From Bacteroidales bacterium (lineage in GTDB: Bacteria > Bacteroidota > Bacteroidia > Bacteroidales > P3): a stretch of 13,892 nt of DNA. The stretch spans positions 1-13,892 of the forward strand of contig JAFZTV010000078.1 in NCBI GenBank assembly GCA_017618625.1, in the 5' to 3' direction. The notes under the pieces are model-generated. The model had not been told where the DNA came from and did no database searches. It was given only the letters and a program-made list of their open reading frames with translations. The position numbers and the translations under genes are program-made. Positions 4,992 to 12,089 of this stretch are shown here, one piece after another. The first letter of the stretch is position 1. Every line of letters starts with the position of its first letter.

Positions 4992-7991
4992 TCACGACGC
5001 TTCCACCGTCTTTATTTCCTCCTCGGTGAGGCCGTAGAGTTGATACACTTTGGCGTCTATCTCTTTGTCGGTGGCGGTGATTTGTGATGAGAGGTCGTTG
5101 CACGCCTGCTTGTATTGTCCGAAGTAGTTCTCCCAATCGTCCTGCTGCGCCAGCGTCAGCTTTATCTTCTGCTTCTTCAGCTCGGCTGCAAAGGCCTTGA
5201 AGTCCAGCTGGTCGAAGGTCTGCAACGCCGTCGTTATCTTCACCCCCTCAAAGTTCTCCGTCAAACGACGGTGGAAACGCCCACGCTTCTCCTGCAACTG
5301 TGCATTGAGGGTAAGCATAGTGTCGGCTAAAGCTGATATTGCTCTTTGTTCATCTTGTGAGGCGGAAGGAATAGGTATTTGTTTTAGTGTTCCCGCATTT
5401 AATGAAATATTGGAACTTTTTGAACGCAACCATTTGTCAATAAAGCCCGAATTCAAGATGGCTAAAATATACCTTGTTTCATAAAGAGGGTTCGGTTTAA
5501 TAATGACAACCGAACTGTGAGCGTAGTATTGATTTGTGTCCAAACAAGCATTAATTCTTTTAGCTATGCGTTGTAATACTATCTTTTCTGGTATCTCAAA
5601 ATCCGATGCCTGTTTAGGGCTACTTTGTCCAACCGCTTGTTTTAATGAACTTTTAGGTTTATGATTTCCGTCCCAAATCATCTGTTCTCTATTATACCAC
5701 ACGTATTCTCCTGTATAATTTAGCCCATATCTTGAAATATTTGCTCCCCTAATTGCTGGTTTGTCCAAATCCGTTAGTTTCTCGAACCTACAATATTTCT
5801 CATCATCACCTGTTACTATACCCACAATTACCTCACATAAATCTCCAAGTTTAGGCACATCATTCAGTACTTGCTCTTCTTCATATGTGATATTATAGCT
5901 AGCATCAGATAATAGATGTTCTTTGGAAATAGATTTTATTAATTCCTTTTTCTCGACATCAACAAAGGAAATGTCTGTTTGCTCTTTTGTATTGTCAACA
6001 AACAACAATGCTGTTTCTACAGTTGCATCTTCAAATACTTTCTGTGGCAATAAACCAATTTGATGCATATTGTATTGGTTCAGCAAGAGCTCTCGTAGTT
6101 TTTTGAAGGAATATATGCTCCACCAAGTCTTGGGAATAATATATCCAAGTTTACCATTTGGCTTCAAAAGAGAACATCCAAACTCAACAAAGAAAGCATA
6201 TATATCTGTTTTTTGCTGTGCAACCGAGAATCTATTCCAATAGTATACTTTGTCTTTATCTGCCAGATTATGGGGACGAATGTACGGCGGATTCCCAATC
6301 ACCACATCAAACCCACCCTTCTCAAACACCTGCGGAAACTCCTTCTCCCAGTCAAAGGCCTTTTCGCCAGCAACAGCGGGGTCGCTTATCAATGAGTTGC
6401 CGCACTTTATGTTGCCGCTCAACGTGTTCAGCTTGCGGTGCGGCTTCGCCGTCCTCAGCCAGAGTGCCAGCTGCGCTATCTCCACGCTCTCTTCGTTGAT
6501 ATCCACTCCGTAGAGGTTGTTCTCCAAGATGCTGTTCTCAACCCCCTGAAACACTATCGATGCTCCCGTCAGCTTGGCCTCCATCTCGTCTATCAGGCTA
6601 TGCTCCGCCATCAAAAACTGCAACGCGGCGTTCAGAAACGCCCCGCTTCCGCACGCGGGGTCGAGTATCGTCAGCCCCAGCAGCCACTCGCGGTATGCCT
6701 GCAACCGCTCCATCAGTCGTTTCTTGGTTTCGGTCTTGCGGTTCTTGTCGCTGAAATACTCTTCCTCCACGATGTCGAGTTCCTGTTTTTTCTCCGTGCA
6801 GAGCCTCCCAACCGTGTTCTCAACAATATACTTGGTGATATACTGCGGCGTATAGAACACTCCGTCCTGCTTGCGCTTCGATGTCTGCGGCGCCTCGCCG
6901 TTGCTTATCTGCTGGCTCACCGCCTCTATCTCCGACAGCGAGTTCTCGAAGATATGCCCCAGTATGTTCACATCCACCTCGCTCTCAAAGTCGTATTCCG
7001 ACAGCTTCCGCGTGTGCCTCACCAGCACCTCGTCGCTTATCTCAATCCTGTCCAGCACCTCGTCCGGCTTGAAAAGTCCGCCGTTATAGGCGAATAATTC
7101 GTAATTCTTGAACTTATGGCCAGTGTCGAGATAGCCAAAGTACTTCTTTACACGGCTATATAATGGTTTGTATTCGTCTAATTCTTTCAGTTTTTCCCAC
7201 TGCTCTATTATCTTCACCATCGAGTTCGGCGGCAGCAGGCCACTGTCTTCGGCGAAGAAGATGAACAGCAGCCGGTCGAGCAACTTCTGTGTCTTCTTGA
7301 AAAGTAGCAGCTGCCATTCCTTTACGTCCACACCTTCGCCGGCAGGGTTGTTTTTCACTATGTCCTCAAACAGCGCCCTCTTAAACTGCGAGTAGTCTTT
7401 ATAAAGGGCTTTGGTTATCTGGTCCTCGTTCGATACCGACTCCTGCTTTATCTCTATCGCCACTCCGCGCTCAACCTGCTCCCAGGCGAGGCACAAATAT
7501 AGTTCCACAAACTCCTCTTTCGTCATCCTGAACAGGTTCCATTCCCTGTGTTCCACCGCATTATCGATATAGAGGCGAAGCTTCTCGAAATTCGATATGA
7601 TTACCAGTCTTGCCTCGGGGTGTTGGCTCTTGTAGTTGAACACCTGCGGCTCCACCTTCGCGAGGTCGCTCGTCTTGTGGTCTTTCAGCTCAATCACTCC
7701 TATCACCTTTCCCTCCTTCAGTATCGCCCCGTCGGCTTTCTTGGAGTCGGTTTCATTTTTCTGCTCCGTGATAAGGTTGTAGTTGGGTGAGGGGTTGAGT
7801 GCATATCCCAACACCTTAACGAAGAGTTCACGCAGGAAACCCTCCTGGAACTGCTCCTCGTTAGACTGACGGATATTCTGTTGTATGTCAGCATTAAGGA
7901 AATAGGTTCTATATTGCGTCCACGCTGCATCGACGGCTTCTTCGGGAAGCGTAGCAGCGTACTTCTTCAGTATGTTCTTTTGGAATATCAT
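4992..7991 (-). CDS. Type IIG-like restriction endonuclease-methyltransferase (single polypeptide)
   Basis: The 999-aa protein combines cutting and adenine methylation. An N-terminal PD-(D/E)XK nuclease core is visible as KKADGAI, then VIGVIELKDHKT (D87, E101, K103). The methyltransferase follows: motif X-like GVFYTPQYI (377-385), SAM-binding motif I LDPACGSGAF (443-452), and catalytic motif IV GNPPY (566-570), which indicates an N6-adenine enzyme of the Eco57I/TaqI type. The region after about residue 690 (LGDLCEVIVGIVTG onward) looks like a TaqI/HsdS-type target recognition domain, ending in a helical stretch (QRAISALADTMLTLNAQL). Length and order fit type IIG enzymes, which need no partner subunits. 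Recognition sequence cannot be read from the sequence. A promoter lies at 8012-8019. The gene is intact and is followed after 73 bp by the orphan nuclease-like gene. The recognition-domain part is visibly more AT-rich than the rest, as expected for a swapped specificity region. Confidence 0.9.
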   Translation of the reverse strand: MIFQKNILKKYAATLPEEAVDAAWTQYRTYFLNADIQQNIRQSNEEQFQEGFLRELFVKVLGYALNPSPNYNLITEQKNETDSKKADGAILKEGKVIGVIELKDHKTSDLAKVEPQVFNYKSQHPEARLVIISNFEKLRLYIDNAVEHREWNLFRMTKEEFVELYLCLAWEQVERGVAIEIKQESVSNEDQITKALYKDYSQFKRALFEDIVKNNPAGEGVDVKEWQLLLFKKTQKLLDRLLFIFFAEDSGLLPPNSMVKIIEQWEKLKELDEYKPLYSRVKKYFGYLDTGHKFKNYELFAYNGGLFKPDEVLDRIEISDEVLVRHTRKLSEYDFESEVDVNILGHIFENSLSEIEAVSQQISNGEAPQTSKRKQDGVFYTPQYITKYIVENTVGRLCTEKKQELDIVEEEYFSDKNRKTETKKRLMERLQAYREWLLGLTILDPACGSGAFLNAALQFLMAEHSLIDEMEAKLTGASIVFQGVENSILENNLYGVDINEESVEIAQLALWLRTAKPHRKLNTLSGNIKCGNSLISDPAVAGEKAFDWEKEFPQVFEKGGFDVVIGNPPYIRPHNLADKDKVYYWNRFSVAQQKTDIYAFFVEFGCSLLKPNGKLGYIIPKTWWSIYSFKKLRELLLNQYNMHQIGLLPQKVFEDATVETALLFVDNTKEQTDISFVDVEKKELIKSISKEHLLSDASYNITYEEEQVLNDVPKLGDLCEVIVGIVTGDDEKYCRFEKLTDLDKPAIRGANISRYGLNYTGEYVWYNREQMIWDGNHKPKSSLKQAVGQSSPKQASDFEIPEKIVLQRIAKRINACLDTNQYYAHSSVVIIKPNPLYETRYILAILNSGFIDKWLRSKSSNISLNAGTLKQIPIPSASQDEQRAISALADTMLTLNAQLQEKRGRFHRRLTENFEGVKITTALQTFDQLDFKAFAAELKKQKIKLTLAQQDDWENYFGQYKQACNDLSSQITATDKEIDAKVYQLYGLTEEEIKTVEAS

Positions 7992-8011
7992 AATGCTCCG
8001 ATTTACGTCTG

Positions 8012-8019
8012 CAAAGATA
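8012..8019 (-). promoter_or_regulatory. -7 promoter element for the type IIG-like gene
   Basis: On the minus strand this reads TATCTTTG, 20 bp upstream of the start codon. A minus-strand TTTG at 8036-8039, 16 bp further upstream, may be the -33 element. The spacing is slightly short. Confidence 0.6.
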
Positions 8020-8240
8020 CTATTTTTCTATACATCAAAAAAATCCTAAACCCAACCCTAATCCATAAACCGTCGCTCCCACCGACCGCAAACCGCTGCC
8101 CCACCAACCCCTAAAAATATTTTTATCAACACCCCTTTCTCTCTGATTGATTTTATCTTGCGTCCGACCCTCTTCCTCGTAACTCGCTGACACAACTCCC
8201 CCTGTTGATAACCACCTCCCATCGTTCCCCTTTTTCTTCC

Positions 8241-8248
8241 TACCTTTG
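8241..8248 (+). promoter_or_regulatory. -7 promoter element for the coiled-coil gene
   Basis: TACCTTTG within the 15-nt string CTACCTTTGCAATCG, which recurs exactly at 9968-9982. It predicts a leader of roughly 100 nt before the start at 8358. Confidence 0.65.
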
Positions 8249-8277
8249 CAATCGAACATAAAAAATCCCCTTTCAAG

Positions 8278-8308
8278 CATGTTGCTGTCTGGCAACATGT
8301 TATTTTTC
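8278..8308 (+). promoter_or_regulatory. Leader hairpin followed by T-tract (possible attenuator)
   Basis: A perfect 8-bp stem CATGTTGC/GCAACATG (8278-8285 and 8292-8299) with a 6-nt loop is followed by TTATTTTTC. It lies between the promoter and the start codon of the coiled-coil gene. It has the shape of an intrinsic terminator and could control readthrough. As DNA it could also be a dyad operator. Confidence 0.55.
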
Positions 8309-8357
8309 TCTCTCTCCTAAAACGAAAAAATAACCATCTTAAACACACACATTTACC

Positions 8358-8789
8358 ATGAAAAACAACCTCGACGACCTTCAGGAATCCCTCTACCGCA
8401 CAAAACAAAAAATCAACCGCCAACGCGAAAACTGGTCCCGACCCTCTTCGTTCGAAAAAGATCTCCAAAGGCTGGAATGTGCTATCTACGAAAACATCCG
8501 ACTCAAAAACGAAAACAAAGCCCTCGAACAACAGCTGGCAGAAGAAAATCGCATACACGAAAGACTCCAGCTCCAATACGCCGAGTGGTTAGAACTCATG
8601 GGGTTATTCTTAGATGAAATGTCCCAATCTGACTTCGAAGACTACTTCCGCTCCTACCTCATCGAGGCCAAAACCAACTCCCTCGAGCAGCGCAAGGTCT
8701 CCAAAAACATCGTAACCGACCTGCTCGCCAACACCCAACGCCAACTTCCCGACGATATCCTCGACCTGCTCGAACACCTGCTCGACTGA
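8358..8789 (+). CDS. Small coiled-coil protein of unknown function
   Basis: The 143-aa protein is not one I recognise. It is soluble, highly charged and largely helical. Residues about 35-75 (AIYENIRLKNENKALEQQL and following) have the heptad pattern and charge of a coiled coil, so self-association is likely. The C-terminal half contains MSQSDFEDYFRSYL and ends DDILDLLEHLLD, an acidic amphipathic helix. It is the first gene of the plus-strand element, with its own promoter and a hairpin-containing leader. Codons favour C at the third position, like the next genes. It is followed after 147 bp by the 283-aa gene. A regulatory or scaffold role is only a guess. Confidence 0.75.
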   Translation: MKNNLDDLQESLYRTKQKINRQRENWSRPSSFEKDLQRLECAIYENIRLKNENKALEQQLAEENRIHERLQLQYAEWLELMGLFLDEMSQSDFEDYFRSYLIEAKTNSLEQRKVSKNIVTDLLANTQRQLPDDILDLLEHLLD

Positions 8790-8879
8790 CCTCCAGCTCG
8801 ACCCACCAGCGGGCTCTGCCCCAGAAGTGGCGCTCTCATGCCTCATCTGGCGGCTCAGCCGTATCTACGCCGTTTCTTT

Positions 8880-8901
8880 GCAAGGCCTTCCAACGCCTTG
8901 C
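8880..8901. repeat. Short inverted repeat before the 283-aa gene
   Basis: GCAAGGC (8880-8886) and GCCTTGC (8895-8901) are separated by 8 nt. The dyad overlaps a weak promoter-like TTTCTTTG and lies 35 bp before the ATG at 8937. It may be an operator or leader hairpin. Confidence 0.4.
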
Positions 8902-8936
8902 GCATCTTCTCTCACCCTCTCAAAAACCGAGCCAAC

Positions 8937-9788
8937 ATGAACAACGACAACCCCGACCTCTCCTCCGCCAACCTGCGTATGCGCGAACACGTCGAGCATT
9001 ATATGTATCTCAAAGACAATGTTATGCAGCAACCTGTCTCGATGCTCGAACACCACGACGACCTCTGCCGCCTCGTCCTCACCATCGCCGACGACTACCC
9101 CGACAGCATCGCCCCCAACCCGGGCAAAGTCCTCGACTTCCCAAAGGTCGTCACCGACTCCGACAAAAAATCTTTCTTCGACTTCGAGGCCTTCGTACGC
9201 CTCTTCTCCCGCAACATACCCTACCACGAGCAACTACCCATGAAGGGCGACCACGTCTTTTTCCTCACCCTCTCGCTCTGGTACGAGGTCGCAAAACTCC
9301 GCGAGATGCTCAAAATCAAAGGCGTCAAATTCTCCCGCTTCGACAAGGAGCTGCTCTTGACACAGAAACTCGCCCGCGAACGCCTCCGCCAAGAGGCTCT
9401 CCTTCTCGAACATCGCAACGCCTCCCGCGACCTGCCAGCCCATTTCTCCTTGTCCGTCCCGCCTAACGTCTCTCTTCCCGACATCCTCCAAGCTCTCAAA
9501 GACGAGGGCTGGCTCGACCCTCGCACTCGCGACGAGGACTGGATATTCCGCCTCACCGGACAAATCCAGCCCAACACCTACCCCTCACAGGAACCCATCC
9601 TCTTCCGCAGCCTCAACCAATGCCGCTACATCGTCAAAAACCTCATATTCCGCAACTCCGACGTCCCCAAGGAGGCTTGGCGCAAGGTCCCTCAGGTCTT
9701 CGCCGTCTCCAAAGGCGACATCTCTCGCGTCCAACGGGCCAACAAAATGCCCTCCGGAAGCAACCGCATCGATTTTTTGTTGGGATAA
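8937..9788 (+). CDS. Conserved-looking element protein of unknown function (283 aa)
   Basis: I start this gene at the ATG at 8937 (MNNDNPDLSSANLRMREHVE). The frame is open from an earlier ATG at 8838, but those 33 residues (MPHLAAQPYLRRFFARP...) look like translated leader and overlap an inverted repeat. The protein is soluble, with a helical middle (LTLSLWYEVAKLREMLK, then LARERLRQEALLLEHRN) and a C-terminal part (LPDILQALKDEGWLDPRTRD to the end) that could be a small winged-helix-like fold. The ending PSGSNRIDFLLG is well formed. The stop codon TAA lies inside the first GGGATAAC repeat of the downstream cluster. Its place ahead of a primase and ATPase suggests a part in replication or its control. 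No catalytic motif is visible. Confidence 0.75.
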   Translation: MNNDNPDLSSANLRMREHVEHYMYLKDNVMQQPVSMLEHHDDLCRLVLTIADDYPDSIAPNPGKVLDFPKVVTDSDKKSFFDFEAFVRLFSRNIPYHEQLPMKGDHVFFLTLSLWYEVAKLREMLKIKGVKFSRFDKELLLTQKLARERLRQEALLLEHRNASRDLPAHFSLSVPPNVSLPDILQALKDEGWLDPRTRDEDWIFRLTGQIQPNTYPSQEPILFRSLNQCRYIVKNLIFRNSDVPKEAWRKVPQVFAVSKGDISRVQRANKMPSGSNRIDFLLG

Positions 9789-9831
9789 CGATGGGATAAA
9801 ATCGGGATAACGATGGGATAACTGGGATAAC
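9782..9831. repeat. Iteron-like GGGATAAC direct repeats, cluster A
   Basis: Five copies occur at 9782, 9793, 9804, 9815 and 9824. All are GGGATAAC except the second, GGGATAAA. The first four are spaced exactly 11 bp apart, close to one turn of the helix, and the last is 9 bp from the fourth. Such phasing places sites on one face of DNA and is typical of cooperative protein binding at iteron origins or operators. Confidence 0.9.
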
Positions 9832-9848
9832 ACCCAACCCCTCCTTCC

Positions 9849-9887
9849 AGCGCCTCAAAGCCGTCAAACGATTGGCTTTGGGGCGCT
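9849..9887. terminator. Hairpin between the two GGGATAAC clusters, probable terminator
   Basis: A 14-bp stem (9849-9862 with 9874-9887, one G-T pair) encloses an 11-nt loop and is followed by TTCCGTTTTG and a later TATTTTT. It could end transcription of the 283-aa gene, although the T-tract is interrupted. Confidence 0.5.
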
Positions 9888-9914
9888 TCCGTTTTGAACG
9901 TATTTTTAACACTT

Positions 9915-9945
9915 GGGATAACACCTCTGTTATCCCTGTTATCCC
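9915..9945. repeat. GGGATAAC repeats, cluster B, inverted arrangement at a promoter
   Basis: One direct copy (9915-9922) faces two inverted copies GTTATCCC (9929-9936 and 9938-9945, 9 bp apart). The first two form a dyad with a 6-bp centre. The cluster ends 23 bp before the TACCTTTG promoter at 9969, the position expected for an operator or activator site acting on the next gene. Confidence 0.9.
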
Positions 9946-9968
9946 TTTCGGGGTCTCTCGCAACACCC

Positions 9969-9976
9969 TACCTTTG
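9969..9976 (+). promoter_or_regulatory. -7 promoter element for the 10098-10529 gene
   Basis: TACCTTTG within CTACCTTTGCAATCG, identical over 15 nt to the promoter at 8240-8254. It predicts a leader of about 115 nt. Confidence 0.65.
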
Positions 9977-9995
9977 CAATCGGTTTCACAACGAA

Positions 9996-10052
9996 ACTCG
10001 AGTACAAATAAATTTTTAACCCGAGTTGAAGTGAGGAGGATGTTCTCGAGTA
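9996..10052 (+). promoter_or_regulatory. Leader with repeated CTCGAGT-type motifs
   Basis: CTCGAGTA occurs at 9997-10004 and 10045-10052. Between them, AACCCGAGTT (10018-10027) is an inverted near-match to AACTCGAGT. A 17-codon frame (ATG 10040 to TAA 10093, MFSSKWPNNPTFFSQNS) ends 4 bp before the next gene. Its AGGAGG directly abuts the ATG, so translation is doubtful. The leader may carry operator sites. Confidence 0.4.
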
Positions 10053-10097
10053 AATGGCCAAACAATCCGACCTTCTTCTCACAAAACTCTTAAAACA

Positions 10098-10529
10098 ATG
10101 AAGAAACAGAGCAAAAACAGCAACACCCAGAACAAAGGTCAACGTACTCCCATCCCGGCGCCTCTCACCTCGCTCAAAGGCTTTATGGACCTCACTAAGA
10201 CCGAGGACGGCCTTAACATCCTCGACTTCGTGTGCCTCGACTACGTCGAAATGGAACCTTTCATCGCCGAATGCAAGGTGCAGGCTATGCGCGACGGATA
10301 CATCTACATCACCGAGCGTCCGCGCCGCAAACGCAACACTCCCATCTTCCGCGACGACAACTGCTCCTTCTCCCTCGGACAAGACGACAAATACTACTTC
10401 GTTTTCACCCTGCCCAAACAGCAGCTCAACGACCTCCCCAACCGCCTCTCCCGTCAGGCTTTCTCCATCGCCCACAAGGTCGAGCAGATGATCGCTAGCC
10501 GCGTAGCGAAAAAAAACTCTAAAAAGTAA
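10098..10529 (+). CDS. Small element protein with lysine-rich ends, unknown function
   Basis: The 143-aa protein begins MKKQSKNSNTQNKGQRTP and ends SRVAKKNSKK, both basic. The middle, about residues 25-130, looks like a compact mixed fold (LTSLKGFMDLTKTEDGLNIL, then GYIYITERPRRKRNTPIF and YYFVFTLPKQQLNDLP). I do not recognise a family. The basic tails would suit nucleic-acid binding. The gene sits between the GGGATAAC cluster and the octamer inverted repeat, and both its promoter and the following intergenic region carry repeated sites, so it is a reasonable candidate for the protein that binds one of them. That is inference from position only. A member of a single-stranded-DNA or transcription-cofactor fold is possible but not shown. 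Confidence 0.75.
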   Translation: MKKQSKNSNTQNKGQRTPIPAPLTSLKGFMDLTKTEDGLNILDFVCLDYVEMEPFIAECKVQAMRDGYIYITERPRRKRNTPIFRDDNCSFSLGQDDKYYFVFTLPKQQLNDLPNRLSRQAFSIAHKVEQMIASRVAKKNSKK

Positions 10530-10546
10530 TCAACCCCACCCAATTC

Positions 10547-10694
10547 CTTACAGTCTTACAGTCTTACAGTCAAAAAATGGATTACACTTACCTCTCTTAA
10601 TATTATATAACTAATTAATAATTAATAATATATATAGAATAATAAGAGTAAGCACACCCTCAAAAAATCAACTGTAAGACTGTAAGACTGTAAG
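10547..10694. other. Candidate replication origin: 24-bp inverted octamer arrays around an AT-rich core
   Basis: Left of the core, TTACAGTC is repeated three times without gaps (10548-10571). Right of it, three copies of the complement occur (10670-10693, the first with one mismatch), then a decayed copy GATTTTAA. The arms 10547-10570 and 10671-10694 are perfect 24-bp inverted repeats. The 100 bp between them are mostly A and T (about 10598-10648) with a nested imperfect inverted repeat (CTTACCTCTCTTA and TAAGAGTAAG), and CAAAAAAT flanks the core on both sides. Phased protein sites next to an easily melted core is the usual plan of an origin. Next to it lie the ATPase and primase genes. A regulatory hub for the ATPase operon, or a MITE-like insertion, are alternatives. 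No TAnnTTTG element was found here for the ATPase gene. Confidence 0.6.
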
Positions 10695-10733
10695 ATTTTA
10701 AGAATTATTATTCATCTAAAAAGCAAAAACACA

Positions 10734-12083
10734 ATGAAATACGACATCACTAAACAGTCGGCACCCAAGATGCCGAACCTCGGTAAAGGCACCGAATGTA
10801 TCAAAATTCTCCTTTCCCAGACCTCAAAAGACATGCACCAACCTCTCGTTCCGATGCTTTTCCCCGTACTTGGCGCTCACATCAGCGGTGCAGAATTTCA
10901 GTACCCGGACCTCAGTTGGAAGGAACCGTGTGGCCAAATGGCCAACCTCGTCGCCGAAAGTGGGGGCAACAAGGGCCAACTGACCTCTCTCGTCGAGGCC
11001 ATCTGTCGCGACTTCCGTCAGCACGACGAGGAGGAACTCAAAAAGCTTGTGGAGTGGCAACGCCAGATGAAAACCAAATCGGCCAACAAGGAAAAACCTG
11101 CCCGTCCCGACGTGGCTTTCTGGTTCCCGCCTTCCGACGTCACCTCCGCCGCCTTCCTCCAGAACGCTATGGCTTGCGAAACCCTCGGCGCGCGCACACA
11201 ATACCTTAATATGCCCGAGGTCGAGATGGCCGACCGCATGTGTGGCGGTCACAAGCAGATAAGCCAGATGTTAAGAAATATCTACGACCGCCAGCGCGCC
11301 GGCGCCCTCCGCGCCACAGCCGACGGCATCACAGGCAACCCGATACTGCGGGCGAACCTGACGATTTCGTCGACGCCTTTCGCCACACGTCGTTTCTACA
11401 AGAACGACCTTTTCAACGGCACCTTCGGACGTATGGTCTTCTCCTACAAGCCTCGCTCCAGCCGCGACGGACGCATCCCCCGTCAGGGAAAATACAACGA
11501 GGAGTTCTATAAAAAACTCGACGAGTTCCTCGTCCGTCTCGATATCTGCAAAGGCCGCTTCATCATCAACCCATTGAATAAACTCATCGACTCCCTCGCT
11601 GCCGATATGGCCTCGCTGGCCGACCTGACCGACGACGACGTCCTCTGGGATGCCTCCAAGCGTGCTCTCGTCTCGGCCTGGAAAGCGGGCTGCATACTCT
11701 GGGCACTCAACGGTCAGGTCTGGACTCGTCCTATGGGCGACATCGTCGAATGGCTCGTCTATCACGACATCTGGAGCAAGATGCAGCTCTTCGCCGACTT
11801 GCTGAAAGAGGGCGAGACAAACGTCTCTGACGTCAACAAGGATGGCCCCAAAAACATGCTTGACGATCTCCCAAACACCTTCAACCTGGCTCAGCTCGAA
11901 GCTCTACGCACCCAGATGGGCAAGAACAAGGAAGGCGCCAAAAACCAGTTGTACCAATGGGTTTACCGCGGCTTCATCACCCGCTCCGAAGAAACGGGGC
12001 TGTACACGAAGACCGAAAGCTACCTGACGGGCAGAAGCCTGACGAAAAAGACGACAGAAAGCAGTAACAGTAACAACAAATAA
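10734..12083 (+). CDS. DUF3987-like P-loop ATPase/helicase-type protein
   Basis: The 449-aa protein follows the DUF3987 pattern of mobile-element replication ATPases. After LVPMLFPVLGAHISG comes a glycine-rich loop NLVAESGGNKGQLT (71-84), a divergent Walker A resembling the ASGKG loops of that family. Then come FWFPPSDVTSAAFLQ (129-143, compare the FIPANSS-type stretch), YLNMPEVEMAD (157-167, Walker B-like), LTISSTPFATRRFY (209-222, compare LSGTP) and NGTFGRMVFSYKPR (228-241, arginine-finger-like). The C-terminal half is helical, with a basic, Ser/Asn-rich tail. In Bacteroidales, DUF3987 proteins lie beside primase-like and DUF4248 genes, as here: the primase starts 6 bp after the stop, so they form an operon. 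The start MKYDITKQS follows an A-rich leader. Family assignment is by motif order and context. The lack of a canonical GKS/T makes ATP hydrolysis uncertain. Confidence 0.72.
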   Translation: MKYDITKQSAPKMPNLGKGTECIKILLSQTSKDMHQPLVPMLFPVLGAHISGAEFQYPDLSWKEPCGQMANLVAESGGNKGQLTSLVEAICRDFRQHDEEELKKLVEWQRQMKTKSANKEKPARPDVAFWFPPSDVTSAAFLQNAMACETLGARTQYLNMPEVEMADRMCGGHKQISQMLRNIYDRQRAGALRATADGITGNPILRANLTISSTPFATRRFYKNDLFNGTFGRMVFSYKPRSSRDGRIPRQGKYNEEFYKKLDEFLVRLDICKGRFIINPLNKLIDSLAADMASLADLTDDDVLWDASKRALVSAWKAGCILWALNGQVWTRPMGDIVEWLVYHDIWSKMQLFADLLKEGETNVSDVNKDGPKNMLDDLPNTFNLAQLEALRTQMGKNKEGAKNQLYQWVYRGFITRSEETGLYTKTESYLTGRSLTKKTTESSNSNNK

Positions 12084-12089
12084 CGCAAC

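Larger units (their letters stand above)
7992..8357. other. Divergent intergenic region between the restriction gene and the element
   Basis: This 366-bp stretch separates leftward defence genes from the rightward element. It contains a promoter for each side (8012-8019 minus, 8241-8248 plus), a perfect 14-bp AT palindrome TAAAAATATTTTTA (8112-8125), and a leader hairpin (8278-8299). It is strikingly poor in G: in 8041-8100 I count 27 C and 6 G. No reading frame in it looks genuine. Confidence 0.7.

Noticed and set aside
6438..7097. Plus-strand frame of 219 codons opposite the type IIG-like gene
   Set aside because: Antisense shadow of the methyltransferase coding region; Arg/Leu-rich translation without domain features.
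8838..8936. 33-residue N-terminal extension of the 283-aa gene
   Set aside because: The extension overlaps an inverted repeat and a promoter-like motif and reads like leader DNA; the ATG at 8937 after GCCAAC is the more natural start.
9782..9945. Resemblance of GGGATAAC to part of the I-SceI homing site
   Set aside because: Only the first eight bases agree; the repeats lack the rest of the site and no homing endonuclease gene is present.
10040..10093. 17-codon frame as a separate gene
   Set aside because: Its Shine-Dalgarno-like AGGAGG directly abuts the ATG, too close for use, and the peptide has no recognisable features. Mentioned only as part of the leader.
10547..10694. CRISPR array
   Set aside because: Repeat units are 8 bp and gapless with no spacers, and the arms are inverted; no cas gene is nearby.
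10547..10694. MITE or small insertion sequence with terminal inverted repeats
   Set aside because: The arms consist of tandem octamers and the flanks (AATTC and ATTTT) are not a target duplication. Kept only as an alternative explanation.
11271..11765. Minus-strand frame of 164 codons opposite the DUF3987-like gene
   Set aside because: Antisense shadow; acidic, low-complexity translation and no promoter or ribosome-binding site.
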